Origin: JBNKVT01 sp050299335
GTDB taxonomy: Bacteria > Pseudomonadota > Alphaproteobacteria > Rhodobacterales > Rhodobacteraceae
Direction: 5' to 3'
Length of the DNA: 9,606 bases
NCBI GenBank assembly: GCA_050299335.1
Contig: JBNKVT010000040.1
Span: 1-9,606, forward strand
The notes below the pieces were generated by a model. It saw only the letters and a program-made list of their open reading frames with translations. It searched no databases and had not been told where the DNA came from. Shown here piece after piece: positions 1 to 7,214 of this stretch; positions within the stretch are counted from its first letter, which is position 1; each line of letters starts with the position of its first letter. A program made the position numbers and the translations under genes.

Positions 1-184
1 CATCACGGTTTTCGATACCTACGAGCACATCCTCGACAAATGCCAAGCCGCCTGGAACTTCTTTGCCAACGAGCCTGACCGAATAACCTCTATCACCAGT
101 AGAGACTGGATAGCAGCCAATTGATCAAGCCGGTGGTATAAGCTGGCAATCCTGTTGAACCCGATGCAATGCTCGAATGCCCCC
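1..184 (+). mobile_element. 3' end of an IS630-family insertion sequence (left part outside the window)
   Basis: This stretch holds the end of an IS630-type transposase frame (stop at 122-124) followed by about 60 nt of non-coding DNA. IS630 elements insert at TA. A TA at 185-186 follows a C-run at 180-184, and read from the other strand the sequence starting there begins GGGGGCATTCGAGC, which looks like an outer terminal repeat. I therefore place the outer end near 184. The boundary is inference, because the partner terminal repeat is outside the window. Between it and the dmdA stop at 237 only about 50 nt remain, and I see no other gene there. Confidence 0.45.
2..124 (+). CDS. IS630-family transposase, C-terminal fragment
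   Basis: An open frame enters from the left edge and ends at TGA 122-124, giving the last 40 residues of a protein. The segment FDTYEHILDKCQAAWNFF, followed by DRITSITSRDWIA, resembles the tail of IS630-family DDE transposases of the helix-turn-helix subgroup, which commonly end in an AWN...P.RI.SI..RDWA-like string. These enzymes cut and paste their element at TA targets. The catalytic D, D and E residues would lie upstream of the window, so activity cannot be judged. The assignment rests on this short tail only. Confidence 0.6.
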   Translation: MTVFDTYEHILDKCQAAWNFFANEPDRITSITSRDWIAAN

Positions 185-236
185 TACCTCTGTCTTGGAC
201 TCCTGCGTTATCTCCAATGCCATTGCAGGAACACGG

Positions 237-1340
237 CTATGCCCAAAAGTTCTCGCGAACCTTGGCCTGTCGCGGCCCGGCTGGTGTCTCGACGGTCACC
301 TCGGTGCCGTCGTCCCAATGGGTCATGCGCACCATGCCGATCGCGACATTCGTCTGAAAATCCGGCGACCAGGCTGCCGAAGACACACGGCCAACCGTTT
401 TTGCCTTGTGGGTCACGGGCCACCAGCGATCGCAGCCGGGCACGGCCGGGCCGTCGATCTCCAGCGCACGGATCTGCTTGACCGGACCTTCCTTCGCCAC
501 GCGCAGCAAGGCATCGCGCCCGATACAGCCAATGGCCGTCTGGGTGTTGCAGAACTTGCCGAGCCCACATTCATGCGGCGTGTTGTCGTCGGTCATGTCG
601 TTGCCGTAGGACAGCAAACCGCCCTCGATCCGTTCGATCAAGTTGGGGCAGCCGGGGTGAACGTCCATCGACTTGCCGGCCTCCATCAAGGCGTTCCAAA
701 GCGGCATGCCAAGCTCTTCGCCCTCGACATAGATCTCGAAGCCGCCCTGTTTCGAGTAGCCCGAGCGCGCAACAACCATGTCGTGCCCCTGGAAATCCAG
801 ATGCGCGAAACGGAAAAAGCGAATGTCGCGAACGGCATCACCAAAGACCGCAGCCATCAGTTCATCCGCACGCGGTCCCTGCACGGCAAGGGGCGACACG
901 TCGGGCTCATCCACAAGCACGTCAAGCCGGTAGCCAAAGGCCAGCCCCTTGACCCAGAAGAGCAGGTCGCTGTCGGCGATGGAGATCCACCAGCGGTCCT
1001 CGGCCAGCTTGACGGCAACCGGATCGTTCAGCATGCCGCCGGTCTCGTCGACGATGGGCACGTAGAAGCATTGGCCGGGCAGCATCCCGCGCAAATCGCG
1101 GGGCGTCAGCAATTGCGCGAGACGTCCGGCATCGGGGCCGCGCAGTTCGACCTGGCGTTCACAGGCCACGTCCCAGACCTGCACCGCCTGTTTCAGGTGG
1201 TGGTAGTCCTCCTCGACCGACCGGAACACCGTCGGCAGCAGCATGTGATTGTAGACCGTATAGGCCTTGACGCCAGCGGCTTCCACGCCTTCGGAAAAAG
1301 CGGTGCGCCGAAGCCTGCGCGAAGGGGAGAGCAATGCCAT
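237..1340 (-). CDS. dmdA: DMSP demethylase (tetrahydrofolate-dependent aminomethyltransferase-like)
   Basis: This cytoplasmic enzyme transfers a methyl group from dimethylsulfoniopropionate to tetrahydrofolate, giving methylmercaptopropionate and 5-methyl-THF; it is the first step of the demethylation pathway. The product is 367 aa, the usual DmdA length, and has the GcvT/aminomethyltransferase layout: a folate-binding N-terminal domain (about residues 25-270, with QGP at 154-156 and SGYSKQGGFEIY near 193-204) and a C-terminal barrel (about 285-365). The segment SYGNDMTDDNTPHECGL at 244-260 is a typical DmdA-type signature. The ATG at 1338-1340 has a GGAG (1350-1353) nine bases upstream, inside the last codons of dmdB, whose stop lies 6 nt before it, so translational coupling is likely. 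GcvT-like paralogues exist that do not act on DMSP, but the dmdBCD neighbours argue strongly for DmdA. It is the last gene of the operon. Confidence 0.9.
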   Translation of the reverse strand: MALLSPSRRLRRTAFSEGVEAAGVKAYTVYNHMLLPTVFRSVEEDYHHLKQAVQVWDVACERQVELRGPDAGRLAQLLTPRDLRGMLPGQCFYVPIVDETGGMLNDPVAVKLAEDRWWISIADSDLLFWVKGLAFGYRLDVLVDEPDVSPLAVQGPRADELMAAVFGDAVRDIRFFRFAHLDFQGHDMVVARSGYSKQGGFEIYVEGEELGMPLWNALMEAGKSMDVHPGCPNLIERIEGGLLSYGNDMTDDNTPHECGLGKFCNTQTAIGCIGRDALLRVAKEGPVKQIRALEIDGPAVPGCDRWWPVTHKAKTVGRVSSAAWSPDFQTNVAIGMVRMTHWDDGTEVTVETPAGPRQAKVRENFWA

Positions 1341-1346
1341 TCCAGT

Positions 1347-2957
1347 CTACTCCAGTTCTTTGGCGCGATTGCGAAGCTGGAACTTCTGGATCTTGCCGGT
1401 GGATGTTTTGGGGAGGGGTTCGAATATGACGGCCTTGGGGGCCTTGAAGCCCGCCAGACGGGCGCGGCAGAAGGCGATGAGGTCGTCCGCAGAGGCCTCG
1501 AACCCGTCGCGCAATTCGACAAAGGCGCAGGGAACCTCGCCCCATTTTTCGTGCGGCATGGCGACCACGGCGGCGGCCTGGACGGCGTCATGCCGATAGA
1601 GCACGGCCTCGACCTCGACCGAGGAGATGTTTTCCCCGCCCGAAATGATCACGTCCTTCAGCCGGTCGCGGATCTGGATATAGGCGTTTTCATGGACAAC
1701 CGCGCCATCGCCGGACCAGAACCAGCCGTCCTCGAAGGCTGTCGCGGTGGCCTCGGCGTCCTTGTAGTAGCCCGCCATGACGGTGTTGCCCCGAATGGCG
1801 ATCTCGCCCTGGCTGCTGCCGTCGCGCGGGACGGGCTGACCGCTGGTGCGGTCGATCACGGTGACCTCCTCGACCATGGGAAAGGCAATGCCCTGCTGCG
1901 CCTGCAATTCGGCCTGTTCGGCGGGGGTCAGGTCGTCCCACTCCTCCTGCCAGAGGCATTGCGAGATATGGCCATAGGTTTCGGTCAGGCCATAGACCTG
2001 CATGACGTCAAACCCCATGGCGCGGGTCTTTTCCAGGATCGAGGGCGGCGGTGGCGCTCCGGCGGTCATGACCCGGATCGCGGGGTCGAAGGGGGCCGCG
2101 TCGCTTTCGGCTTCGGCCAGCATCTGCAGGACAATGGGCGCAGCACCAAAATGGGTCACGCCATGGGTGCGGATCGCGTCAAGGATGCGGTCCGCCGCCG
2201 GAATGCGGGTGAAGACAACCGTCCCGCCCAGCATGGCCATCAGCCAGGGATGCCCCCAGCCGTTGCAGTGGAACATCGGCACCACCGACAGGTAGACCGG
2301 ATAGGGCGGCATCTGCCACGCGGTCCCGGTGCCAAGCGCCATCAGATAGGCGCCGCGATGGTGATAGACCACGCCCTTGGGCCGCCCGGAGGTGCCGGAG
2401 GTATAGTTCAGCGCAATCGCGTTCCATTCGTCATCCGGCAGGTCGATCGGCAAGGGCGTGCTGGCCAGCAGACTGTCATAGGTGGGACCGCCAAGGCTGT
2501 CGCCGGGGGCGGCCGGATCGGCAATCTCGACCACCGGCAGCGTGCGGCCCAGCAGTTCAAACGCCCTTGACAACAGCGGCACCAGCTCTCGGTCCACGAT
2601 CACCAGCCTGGTGTCCGCGTGGTCGAGGATATAGGCGATGGTCTCGGGTTCCAGCCGGGTGTTGAGCGTGTTCATCACCGCGCCGGTCAGGGGCAGCGCG
2701 AAATGCAGTTCGAACAGTTCGGGGACGTTCGGGCTCAGCACCGAGACCGTGTCGCCCTGCTCGACGCCAAGTCCCGTGAGCCCTCCGGCCACCGCGCGAA
2801 TGCGGGTGGCGGTCTCGGCCCAGCTGCGCCTTGTGTCGCCATAGATCACCGCGTCGCGGGCGCCGTGCAGGCTTTCGGCGCGGCGCAGGAAGGACAGGGG
2901 CGACAGGGGCAGATGGTTTGCCGGTGTCTTCTGAAGAGCTTCGAAATGGTGACGCAT
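1347..2957 (-). CDS. dmdB: Methylmercaptopropionate-CoA ligase (acyl-CoA synthetase)
   Basis: An ATP-dependent acyl-CoA ligase of the ANL adenylating superfamily, 536 aa. In this operon its substrate is predicted to be MMPA, the DmdA product, which it converts to MMPA-CoA through an acyl-AMP intermediate. Motifs in order: the AMP-binding loop YTSGTSGRPKGV at 185-196; PMFHCNGWGHPW around 227-238 with the aromatic/His pair H230 and W234 near the acyl pocket; YGLTE at 322-326; SGDGA at 415-419; the hinge region DRLKDVIISGGENIS from 431; and the C-terminal catalytic lysine K522 in KTSTGKIQ. All core residues are intact. The start at 2955-2957 gives the MRHHFEAL...TPANHLPLSP N-terminus expected for short/medium-chain ligases of this group; its ribosome site is weak (GGCGGA). 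The gap from dmdD is 16 nt. Related ligases accept other short acids, so substrate identity rests on context. Confidence 0.87.
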   Translation of the reverse strand: MRHHFEALQKTPANHLPLSPLSFLRRAESLHGARDAVIYGDTRRSWAETATRIRAVAGGLTGLGVEQGDTVSVLSPNVPELFELHFALPLTGAVMNTLNTRLEPETIAYILDHADTRLVIVDRELVPLLSRAFELLGRTLPVVEIADPAAPGDSLGGPTYDSLLASTPLPIDLPDDEWNAIALNYTSGTSGRPKGVVYHHRGAYLMALGTGTAWQMPPYPVYLSVVPMFHCNGWGHPWLMAMLGGTVVFTRIPAADRILDAIRTHGVTHFGAAPIVLQMLAEAESDAAPFDPAIRVMTAGAPPPPSILEKTRAMGFDVMQVYGLTETYGHISQCLWQEEWDDLTPAEQAELQAQQGIAFPMVEEVTVIDRTSGQPVPRDGSSQGEIAIRGNTVMAGYYKDAEATATAFEDGWFWSGDGAVVHENAYIQIRDRLKDVIISGGENISSVEVEAVLYRHDAVQAAAVVAMPHEKWGEVPCAFVELRDGFEASADDLIAFCRARLAGFKAPKAVIFEPLPKTSTGKIQKFQLRNRAKELE

Positions 2958-2973
2958 CTGGGGTCCGCCCGGC

Positions 2974-3783
2974 TTAGCTGTTTGGCCGCACGCGGGCGGC
3001 GGTCTTGTTGGCGAAAGCTTCGAGCCGTTCGCGGGCGGCGGGCTGGGTGTTTACGATGCCGCCGACGAAGGCCTCGGCATAGGCGGCGTCCATGCCGGAC
3101 ATGTTGTTCATGTGGCTGACCGCCGAACAGATGGCGAAATTGGTCAGCGGCAGGTTCTGCGCGACCTTTTCGGCCAGGTCCATCGCCTTGGCGAAGCTGC
3201 CGCCATCCTCGGTGATATATTGCGCCAGCCCCAGATCGACGGCCTCCTGCCCCTGATAGACGCGGCCCGTCAGGATCATGTCGATCATGCGGTATTTGCC
3301 GATCATGTCCGACACCCGGATCGTGGCACCACCGCCGGTGAAGATGCCGCGCTGGCCTTCGGGCAGGGCAAAGTAGGTGCCCGGATCGATCACGCGCACA
3401 TGCGCCGCACTGGCCAGTTCCAGACCGCCGCCGACAACTGCGCCCTTCAGCGCGGCAATGATTGGCACCCCGCCATATTCCATCTTGTTGAAGGCCTCGT
3501 GCCAGCGCAGGCAGACATGCATGAAATCGTCCGGGCTGCGGTCGGCCTTCCAGTGCTCGACCAGATCGAGACCGGCGCAGAAGTGATCGCCAGCGCCTTC
3601 CAGCAGCACCGCCTTGACCCCCGCCCGCCGCGCACCGCTGAAGAAGCGGATCAGTTCCTCGATGGTGACCTCATCGAGCGCGTTGCGCTTTTCCGGGCGG
3701 TTCAGCGTCACGACATGGAGGCCGTTGTCACGCGCGGAAATCGCGAGGCGTTCATAGGTGTCGGGGTTCACGACATCATTCAT
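2974..3783 (-). CDS. dmdD: Methylthioacryloyl-CoA hydratase (crotonase family)
   Basis: A crotonase-fold enzyme of 269 aa that hydrates methylthioacryloyl-CoA and then hydrolyses it, releasing methanethiol, CO2, CoA and acetaldehyde: the final, demethiolating step. Seen in the sequence: an N-terminal crotonase core (VTLNRPEKRNALD at 25-37), the CoA/oxyanion-hole segment FCAGLDL at 68-74, and GAVVGGGLELA at 114-124 forming the second oxyanion element. The two acid residues of the active site are present as E122 (GGGLELA) and E142 (LPEGQRG); they correspond with a one-residue shift to the catalytic pair described for Ruegeria pomeroyi DmdD (E121/E141). A ribosome site AAAGGA lies 8-9 nt before the ATG. 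It sits 21 nt after dmdC and 16 nt before dmdB. Ordinary enoyl-CoA hydratases share this fold, but the length, N-terminus and immediate dmd neighbours favour DmdD. Confidence 0.87.
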   Translation of the reverse strand: MNDVVNPDTYERLAISARDNGLHVVTLNRPEKRNALDEVTIEELIRFFSGARRAGVKAVLLEGAGDHFCAGLDLVEHWKADRSPDDFMHVCLRWHEAFNKMEYGGVPIIAALKGAVVGGGLELASAAHVRVIDPGTYFALPEGQRGIFTGGGATIRVSDMIGKYRMIDMILTGRVYQGQEAVDLGLAQYITEDGGSFAKAMDLAEKVAQNLPLTNFAICSAVSHMNNMSGMDAAYAEAFVGGIVNTQPAARERLEAFANKTAARVRPNS

Positions 3784-3804
3784 GGCGCGGGTCCTTTCGA
3801 TGGA

Positions 3805-5568
3805 TCAATCGGGGAAATCCGCGTCCAGCAGGCTTTGCGCGCCATGCAGGATGCGGGCTTGTTCGGTGGCACATTCGGGCAGGATATGCCGGGCATAGAA
3901 CAGGGCGGTGGCGATCTTGCGGGTCATGAATTCCGGGTCCTGCCCGGCATCGCGCGCGGTCTGCGCCGCAAGGGCCCCGTGGGCGAGTTTCCACCCTGCC
4001 GCCAGATTGCCCGCGAGCATCAGGAAGGGGACGGAGCCCGCGAAAGCCGCGTCGATATCGTTGCGGCTGCTGTCCAGCATCCAGTCCAGAGCGGCTTCGA
4101 AAGCGCCGCGCGCCTGCGCAAGGCCCGCGCCGATCGCCTGCGCGGCCGCGTCCCCCTTGGCGAGCTGCGCCTCGGTCCTGGCAATTCGCGCCGCGAACAG
4201 GCGGGCGGTTTCGCCGTCGTCGCGCATCACCTTGCGCCCCAGAAGATCGTTTGCCTGAATGGCCGTCGTGCCCTCGTAGATCGGCAGAATGCGGGCGTCG
4301 CGGTAATGCTGCGCGGCGCCGGTCTCTTCGATGAAACCCATGCCGCCATGGATCTGCACGCCCAGCGACGCGACCTCGACCGCGCGTTCGGTGCAAAAGC
4401 CCTTGACCAGCGGAACCATGAATTCGGCCAGCGCGAGGGTCTCGGGATCGCCCGTGTGATGCGCGATGTCCAACAGCCCCGCGGTTGCCACCGCCATGGC
4501 CCGGCCGCCTTCGGTCAGGCTGCGCATCCGCATGAGCATGCGGCGGACATCCGGGTGCTCGATGATCGGGACGGCGTCCCTGCTCTGGCCGTTCACAGGG
4601 CGGCTTTGCACCCGCTCGCGCGCATAGGCGAGGGCGCGCTGAAAGGCTCGCTCGGAGATCGCAATTCCCTGAACACCGACCGCGAAGCGCGCGGCGTTCA
4701 TCATGATGAACATGTATTCCAGCCCGCAGTTTTCCCGTCCGATCAGGAAGCCGGCGGCATCAGCATAGTCCAGCACGGCCGTCGGGCTGGCGCACACGCC
4801 CAGCTTGTGCTCGATGCTCACGCAGTTGACCGCGTTCGCAGCCCCCGGCGTCCCGTCCGGGTTCACCAGCTTCTGCGGCACGATGAACAGGCTCAGCCCC
4901 TTCGGGCCGGCGGGCGCGTCCGGGGTGCGGGCCAGCACCAGGTGGATGATGTTCTCGGTCAGATCATGGGCACCATAGGTGATGAAGATCTTGGTGCCGG
5001 TGATGCCATAGCTGCCATCCGCGCGCCGCACCGCCTTTGTCGCCACCCGGCCCAGATCGCTGCCCGCCTGCGGTTCGGTCAGGTTCATCGTGCCGGACCA
5101 GCGCCCGGCGATCAGCGGTTCCAGATAGGTGGCTCTCTGGTCGTCCGAGCCGGTCAGCAGCAGCGCCTCGATCGCCCCGTCGGTCAGGAGCGGGCAGAGG
5201 CCAAAGCTCATATCGGCGGCATTCAGCATCTCGACCGCCGCCGCGCCGACGGCACGCGGCAGCCCGATGCCGCCATATACCGGCGGATGGGTCAGCGCCT
5301 GCCAGCCCATCTCGACAAATTGCGCATAGGCCCGCGCGTAGCCTTCGGGCAGGGTCACGCGGCCCTTGTCGAACCGGGCGCCCTGCATGTCCCCATCGCG
5401 CGACAGCGGCGCGACCTCTTCGGCGCAGAACCGGGCATGGCCCGTCAGTACGGCGCCGATATCCGAAAGGTCGTGCTCGGAATATTCCTCCAGTGAGGAC
5501 AGCTTTTCCCAACCGGACAGGTGTTCGATACAGAACATCAGATCCTGCACGGGCGGCTGGTAGGACAT
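3805..5568 (-). CDS. dmdC: 3-methylmercaptopropionyl-CoA dehydrogenase (acyl-CoA dehydrogenase family)
   Basis: An FAD-dependent dehydrogenase of 587 aa that oxidises MMPA-CoA to methylthioacryloyl-CoA. It belongs to the long (about 590-600 aa) acyl-CoA dehydrogenase branch with an extra C-terminal domain, not the 380-aa fatty-acid type. Visible signatures: an N-terminal helical domain (about 35-155), the FAD/substrate segment MNLTEPQAGSDLG at 161-173, TGTKIFITYGAHDL at 190-203, the C-terminal helical domain with QIHGGMGFIEETGAAQHYRD at 405-424, and the catalytic glutamate E432 in YEGTTAIQANDL. About 120 residues after that form the additional domain near 450-585. The start is supported by GGGGAG six bases before the ATG. 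First gene of the operon, facing the AraC-type regulator. Specificity for MMPA-CoA is inferred from context and the family branch. Confidence 0.9.
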   Translation of the reverse strand: MSYQPPVQDLMFCIEHLSGWEKLSSLEEYSEHDLSDIGAVLTGHARFCAEEVAPLSRDGDMQGARFDKGRVTLPEGYARAYAQFVEMGWQALTHPPVYGGIGLPRAVGAAAVEMLNAADMSFGLCPLLTDGAIEALLLTGSDDQRATYLEPLIAGRWSGTMNLTEPQAGSDLGRVATKAVRRADGSYGITGTKIFITYGAHDLTENIIHLVLARTPDAPAGPKGLSLFIVPQKLVNPDGTPGAANAVNCVSIEHKLGVCASPTAVLDYADAAGFLIGRENCGLEYMFIMMNAARFAVGVQGIAISERAFQRALAYARERVQSRPVNGQSRDAVPIIEHPDVRRMLMRMRSLTEGGRAMAVATAGLLDIAHHTGDPETLALAEFMVPLVKGFCTERAVEVASLGVQIHGGMGFIEETGAAQHYRDARILPIYEGTTAIQANDLLGRKVMRDDGETARLFAARIARTEAQLAKGDAAAQAIGAGLAQARGAFEAALDWMLDSSRNDIDAAFAGSVPFLMLAGNLAAGWKLAHGALAAQTARDAGQDPEFMTRKIATALFYARHILPECATEQARILHGAQSLLDADFPD

Positions 5569-5595
5569 CCTCGGCTCCCCAACGGAAACTATGGC

Positions 5596-5616
5596 TTCGC
5601 GTCATCTAGCCGCGAA
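5596..5616. promoter_or_regulatory. Inverted repeat in the dmdC/araC divergent promoter region (possible operator)
   Basis: TTCGCG (5596-5601) and CGCGAA (5611-5616) form a perfect 6-bp dyad separated by 9 nt, so the half-site centres are 15 bp apart. It lies 28 nt upstream of the dmdC ATG in the 113-nt divergent intergenic region, where a regulator site would be expected. CG-rich 6-mers are common in GC-rich DNA, so function is inference. Confidence 0.35.
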
Positions 5617-5621
5617 ATAAA

Positions 5622-5651
5622 TTGCCGAAAAGCTCATCCTGCGCCAAAATA
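5622..5651 (+). promoter_or_regulatory. Possible sigma-70-type promoter of the AraC-family regulator gene
   Basis: TTGCCG (5622-5627) and AAAATA (5646-5651) are separated by 18 nt and would place a transcription start about 25 nt before the ATG at 5682. The fit to consensus is partial. I found no equally convincing -35/-10 pair for dmdC on the other strand, which would be consistent with an activator-dependent promoter. Confidence 0.25.
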
Positions 5652-5681
5652 GTATCTGATTACGCCAGACCGAGGCCTTTC

Positions 5682-6695
5682 ATGCCCCCACATGACCCGA
5701 TCTCCCTGACGACCGTCTCGGCGGGTTTCATCCAGGACTGGCTTGATGCGCTGAACGCGCGGTGCGGTCCGGAAAGGATGACCTCCCTGCTTGCGCGTGC
5801 GGGTCTGCAAACCGGCCCGATGGCACCCACGCAACGCGTCACGCTTGAAGAAATCGCCCGGCTCTACCAGCTTGCCGCGCCCGAGACGGGGGATGAGATG
5901 ATGGGGCTCTGGAGCCGCCCGATCCGCCCCCGGGCATTGCAGCATCTCGTGACCGTGCAGCGTGAGGCCCGAAGCCTGGTTTCGGCCCTGTATCGGTTCT
6001 CGACATTCTGGAACCTGCTGTTGGATGATTTTCGGCTGGATTTGCGGACCGGGCCGGAGGAGGTGGACCTGGCCCTGGTCCCCTACTCGGACGAGACCCA
6101 TCCGCAGCGATTTGGCCACATGCTGATCCTGAAACTGGCGCATGGGCTGCTGTCCTGGCTCGGCGGGTCGGAAACGGCCGTGAAAGCAGTTCGCTTTGGC
6201 TTCGCTCGCCCGGATTTTGCGGCAGATTACGCGGTTGTCTTTCCCTGTTCGGTCGAGTTTGATGCGGCGCAAACCAGCATCCATTTCGACCCACTCCAAT
6301 TCGACCGCCCGATCACCCGCAGTCCCGCTGAGGCATCGTTGTTCCTTCAACGCGCGCCGCTGGACTGGATCTTCACCGGCTCGCGCGGACATACCAACAG
6401 CCTGCGCGTTCGTGCCTTTCTCTACGGAGCGACCTGGCAGAGCTGCCAGCTTCCGGATGCGGCCAGCGCCTTGAACATGACGCCCCGGACGTTGAACCGA
6501 CGGCTGAAAGGGGAAGGGACATCTTTTCAGGACATTAAGGACGCTCTGCGCCGCGACATCGCTATCCGCGCGCTTCAGCAAGGTACGGGCAGCATTGAAC
6601 AGATCGCCTTCGACACCGGCTTTTCTGCATCGTCGAACTTCCACCGAGCCTTTCACAAGTGGACCAACCGGACGCCCGGATCATACCGATTGTAA
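5682..6695 (+). CDS. AraC-family transcriptional regulator, divergent from the dmd operon
   Basis: A 337-aa DNA-binding regulator. Residues about 10-215 form a ligand-sensing N-terminal domain of the type found in OruR/ArgR-like AraC proteins (GFIQDWLDALNARCGPERM near 15-33). The C-terminus is the paired helix-turn-helix module: first HTH about 257-279 (LPDAASALNMTPRTLNRRLK), second about 304-336 (SIEQIAFDTGFSASSNFHRAF then RTPGSYR). I chose the ATG at 5682 because GAGG lies six bases upstream; an in-frame TTG at 5622 would add 20 residues but has no good ribosome site and overlaps a possible promoter. Its divergent position next to dmdC makes control of the dmd operon, perhaps in response to DMSP, MMPA or acrylate, the simplest inference; the sequence does not show the ligand. 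No intrinsic terminator follows the stop. Confidence 0.87.
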   Translation: MPPHDPISLTTVSAGFIQDWLDALNARCGPERMTSLLARAGLQTGPMAPTQRVTLEEIARLYQLAAPETGDEMMGLWSRPIRPRALQHLVTVQREARSLVSALYRFSTFWNLLLDDFRLDLRTGPEEVDLALVPYSDETHPQRFGHMLILKLAHGLLSWLGGSETAVKAVRFGFARPDFAADYAVVFPCSVEFDAAQTSIHFDPLQFDRPITRSPAEASLFLQRAPLDWIFTGSRGHTNSLRVRAFLYGATWQSCQLPDAASALNMTPRTLNRRLKGEGTSFQDIKDALRRDIAIRALQQGTGSIEQIAFDTGFSASSNFHRAFHKWTNRTPGSYRL

Positions 6696-6899
6696 GTCCG
6701 GAGTTCGAACATCGAAATCTCTTCACGGATGATCTGCTCCGGCACATCTGCCACTGCCTCTCGGCTGGGCCCATATCCTCCTCACGGGGGAGTACAGATG
6801 GCCGAAACGCCATTGATGCCCTTATGATACGATCCTGCCCCCTCCGGCATCAGACCCCTAATTGGAAGATGTATCGCCAACGGCGCTACAGTTGACCAA
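6696..6899. other. Intergenic stretch with a probable recombination scar
   Basis: About 200 nt without a convincing gene. The reading frame of the downstream broken gene stays open back to a TGA at 6825-6827 but has no ATG there, and its translation looks protein-like (IANGATVDQVLRDD) from about 6861 onward. This suggests that the 5' part of that gene was lost and that the join lies between about 6828 and 6870. The DNA left of the join is not identifiable by eye. Confidence 0.35.
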
Positions 6900-7140
6900 G
6901 TGCTTCGGGACGACGTCGGTGCCCGGCTGGCCGATGTATGGCGACGCGCCGATTATAGCATCCGAGAAAGGGTCGGGCGGCTTCTGGCAGACGCCTATTC
7001 CCGCCCCTTGAATTCCGAAGTCCGCAAATGGCTTGGGAAGCGTTGGCTCCTGACGGGCGGCGCGGTCGAGATAATCGCGGCTCAAAGGGACCCGGTGCTG
7101 ACACTTGAGGTCGTGGACGAACTGTTGGACACTGGACTAG
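6900..7140 (+). pseudogene. Helical-repeat protein gene, 5' fragment interrupted by an IS5-family element
   Basis: A frame starting with GTG at 6900 (no visible ribosome site; the frame is open upstream to 6828) runs into the insertion sequence at 7140. Joining base 7140 to 7985, that is removing the element and one copy of CTAG, keeps the frame: ...ELLDTG continues as LDTFMSLHG. The segment is rich in alpha-helix-forming residues (RERVGRLLADAYSRP, VDELLD), like HEAT/ARM-type scaffolds. I do not recognise the family. Lack of a ribosome site and of a clear start suggests it is also truncated at the 5' end. A C-terminal sensor region of a large NTPase is one possibility, but no NTPase motif is present in the window. 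Confidence 0.55.
7137..7140. repeat. Target site duplication CTAG, left copy
   Basis: CTAG directly precedes the left inverted repeat and is repeated at 7981-7984 after the right one. Collapsing the two copies restores the interrupted reading frame. Confidence 0.75.
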
Positions 7141-7155
7141 GTCACATACCCATAA
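7141..7155 (+). repeat. IS427-type left terminal inverted repeat
   Basis: GTCACATACCCATAA at the left end pairs with the reverse complement of 7966-7980 (GTCACCGACTCATAA) at 12 of 15 positions; it is the expected transposase binding end. Confidence 0.75.
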
Positions 7156-7203
7156 AAGGGATTCCCAATTTTCGCTGTGTCTGATTCACTGCCGGAAACG
7201 AGC

Positions 7204-7209
7204 AGGAGG
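7204..7209 (+). promoter_or_regulatory. Ribosome binding site of the IS5-family transposase
   Basis: AGGAGG stands five bases before the ATG at 7215. It is the strongest ribosome site in the right arm and fixes the orfA start. Confidence 0.7.
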
Positions 7210-7214
7210 CAGGC

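Larger units (their letters stand above)
237..5568 (-). other. Complete DMSP demethylation/demethiolation operon dmdC-dmdD-dmdB-dmdA
   Basis: Four co-directional genes with gaps of 21, 16 and 6 nt and no internal terminator form one likely transcription unit. Their products cover the whole route from DMSP to methanethiol and acetaldehyde. The order is not the reaction order: the demethylase is last. No hairpin followed by a T-run is visible downstream of dmdA (125-236), so the end of the transcript is not defined by sequence. Confidence 0.85.

Noticed and set aside
201..230. Inverted repeat TCCTGC...GCAGGA with an inner CAATGCCATTG after the dmdA stop, considered as a terminator.
   Set aside because: The stem is only 6 bp with an 18-nt loop and no T-run follows on the dmdA strand.
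177..2570. A 797-codon open frame on the plus strand opposite dmdA and dmdB, and a similar 794-codon one at 3112-5496 opposite dmdD and dmdC.
   Set aside because: They are antisense to genes with clear family motifs and their translations show no domain. Long antisense frames are expected from codon bias in GC-rich DNA.
5622..5681. A TTG start that would lengthen the AraC-family protein by 20 residues.
   Set aside because: There is no suitable ribosome site, the extra residues do not resemble the family start, and the ATG at 5682 has GAGG six bases upstream.
5634..6656. A 340-codon open frame on the minus strand opposite the AraC-family gene.
   Set aside because: It is a shadow of the regulator; its product is arginine-rich and has no recognisable motif.
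6668..6701. CCGGAC...GTCCGG around the end of the AraC-family gene, considered as a terminator.
   Set aside because: A 22-nt loop and no T-run; short GC-rich repeats like this arise by chance.
7157..7167. The 11-mer AGGGATTCCCA also occurs at 9500-9510, at the proposed IS630 left end.
   Set aside because: One copy lies inside the IS5-family element and the flanks do not match; it is probably a coincidence of a near-palindromic word.
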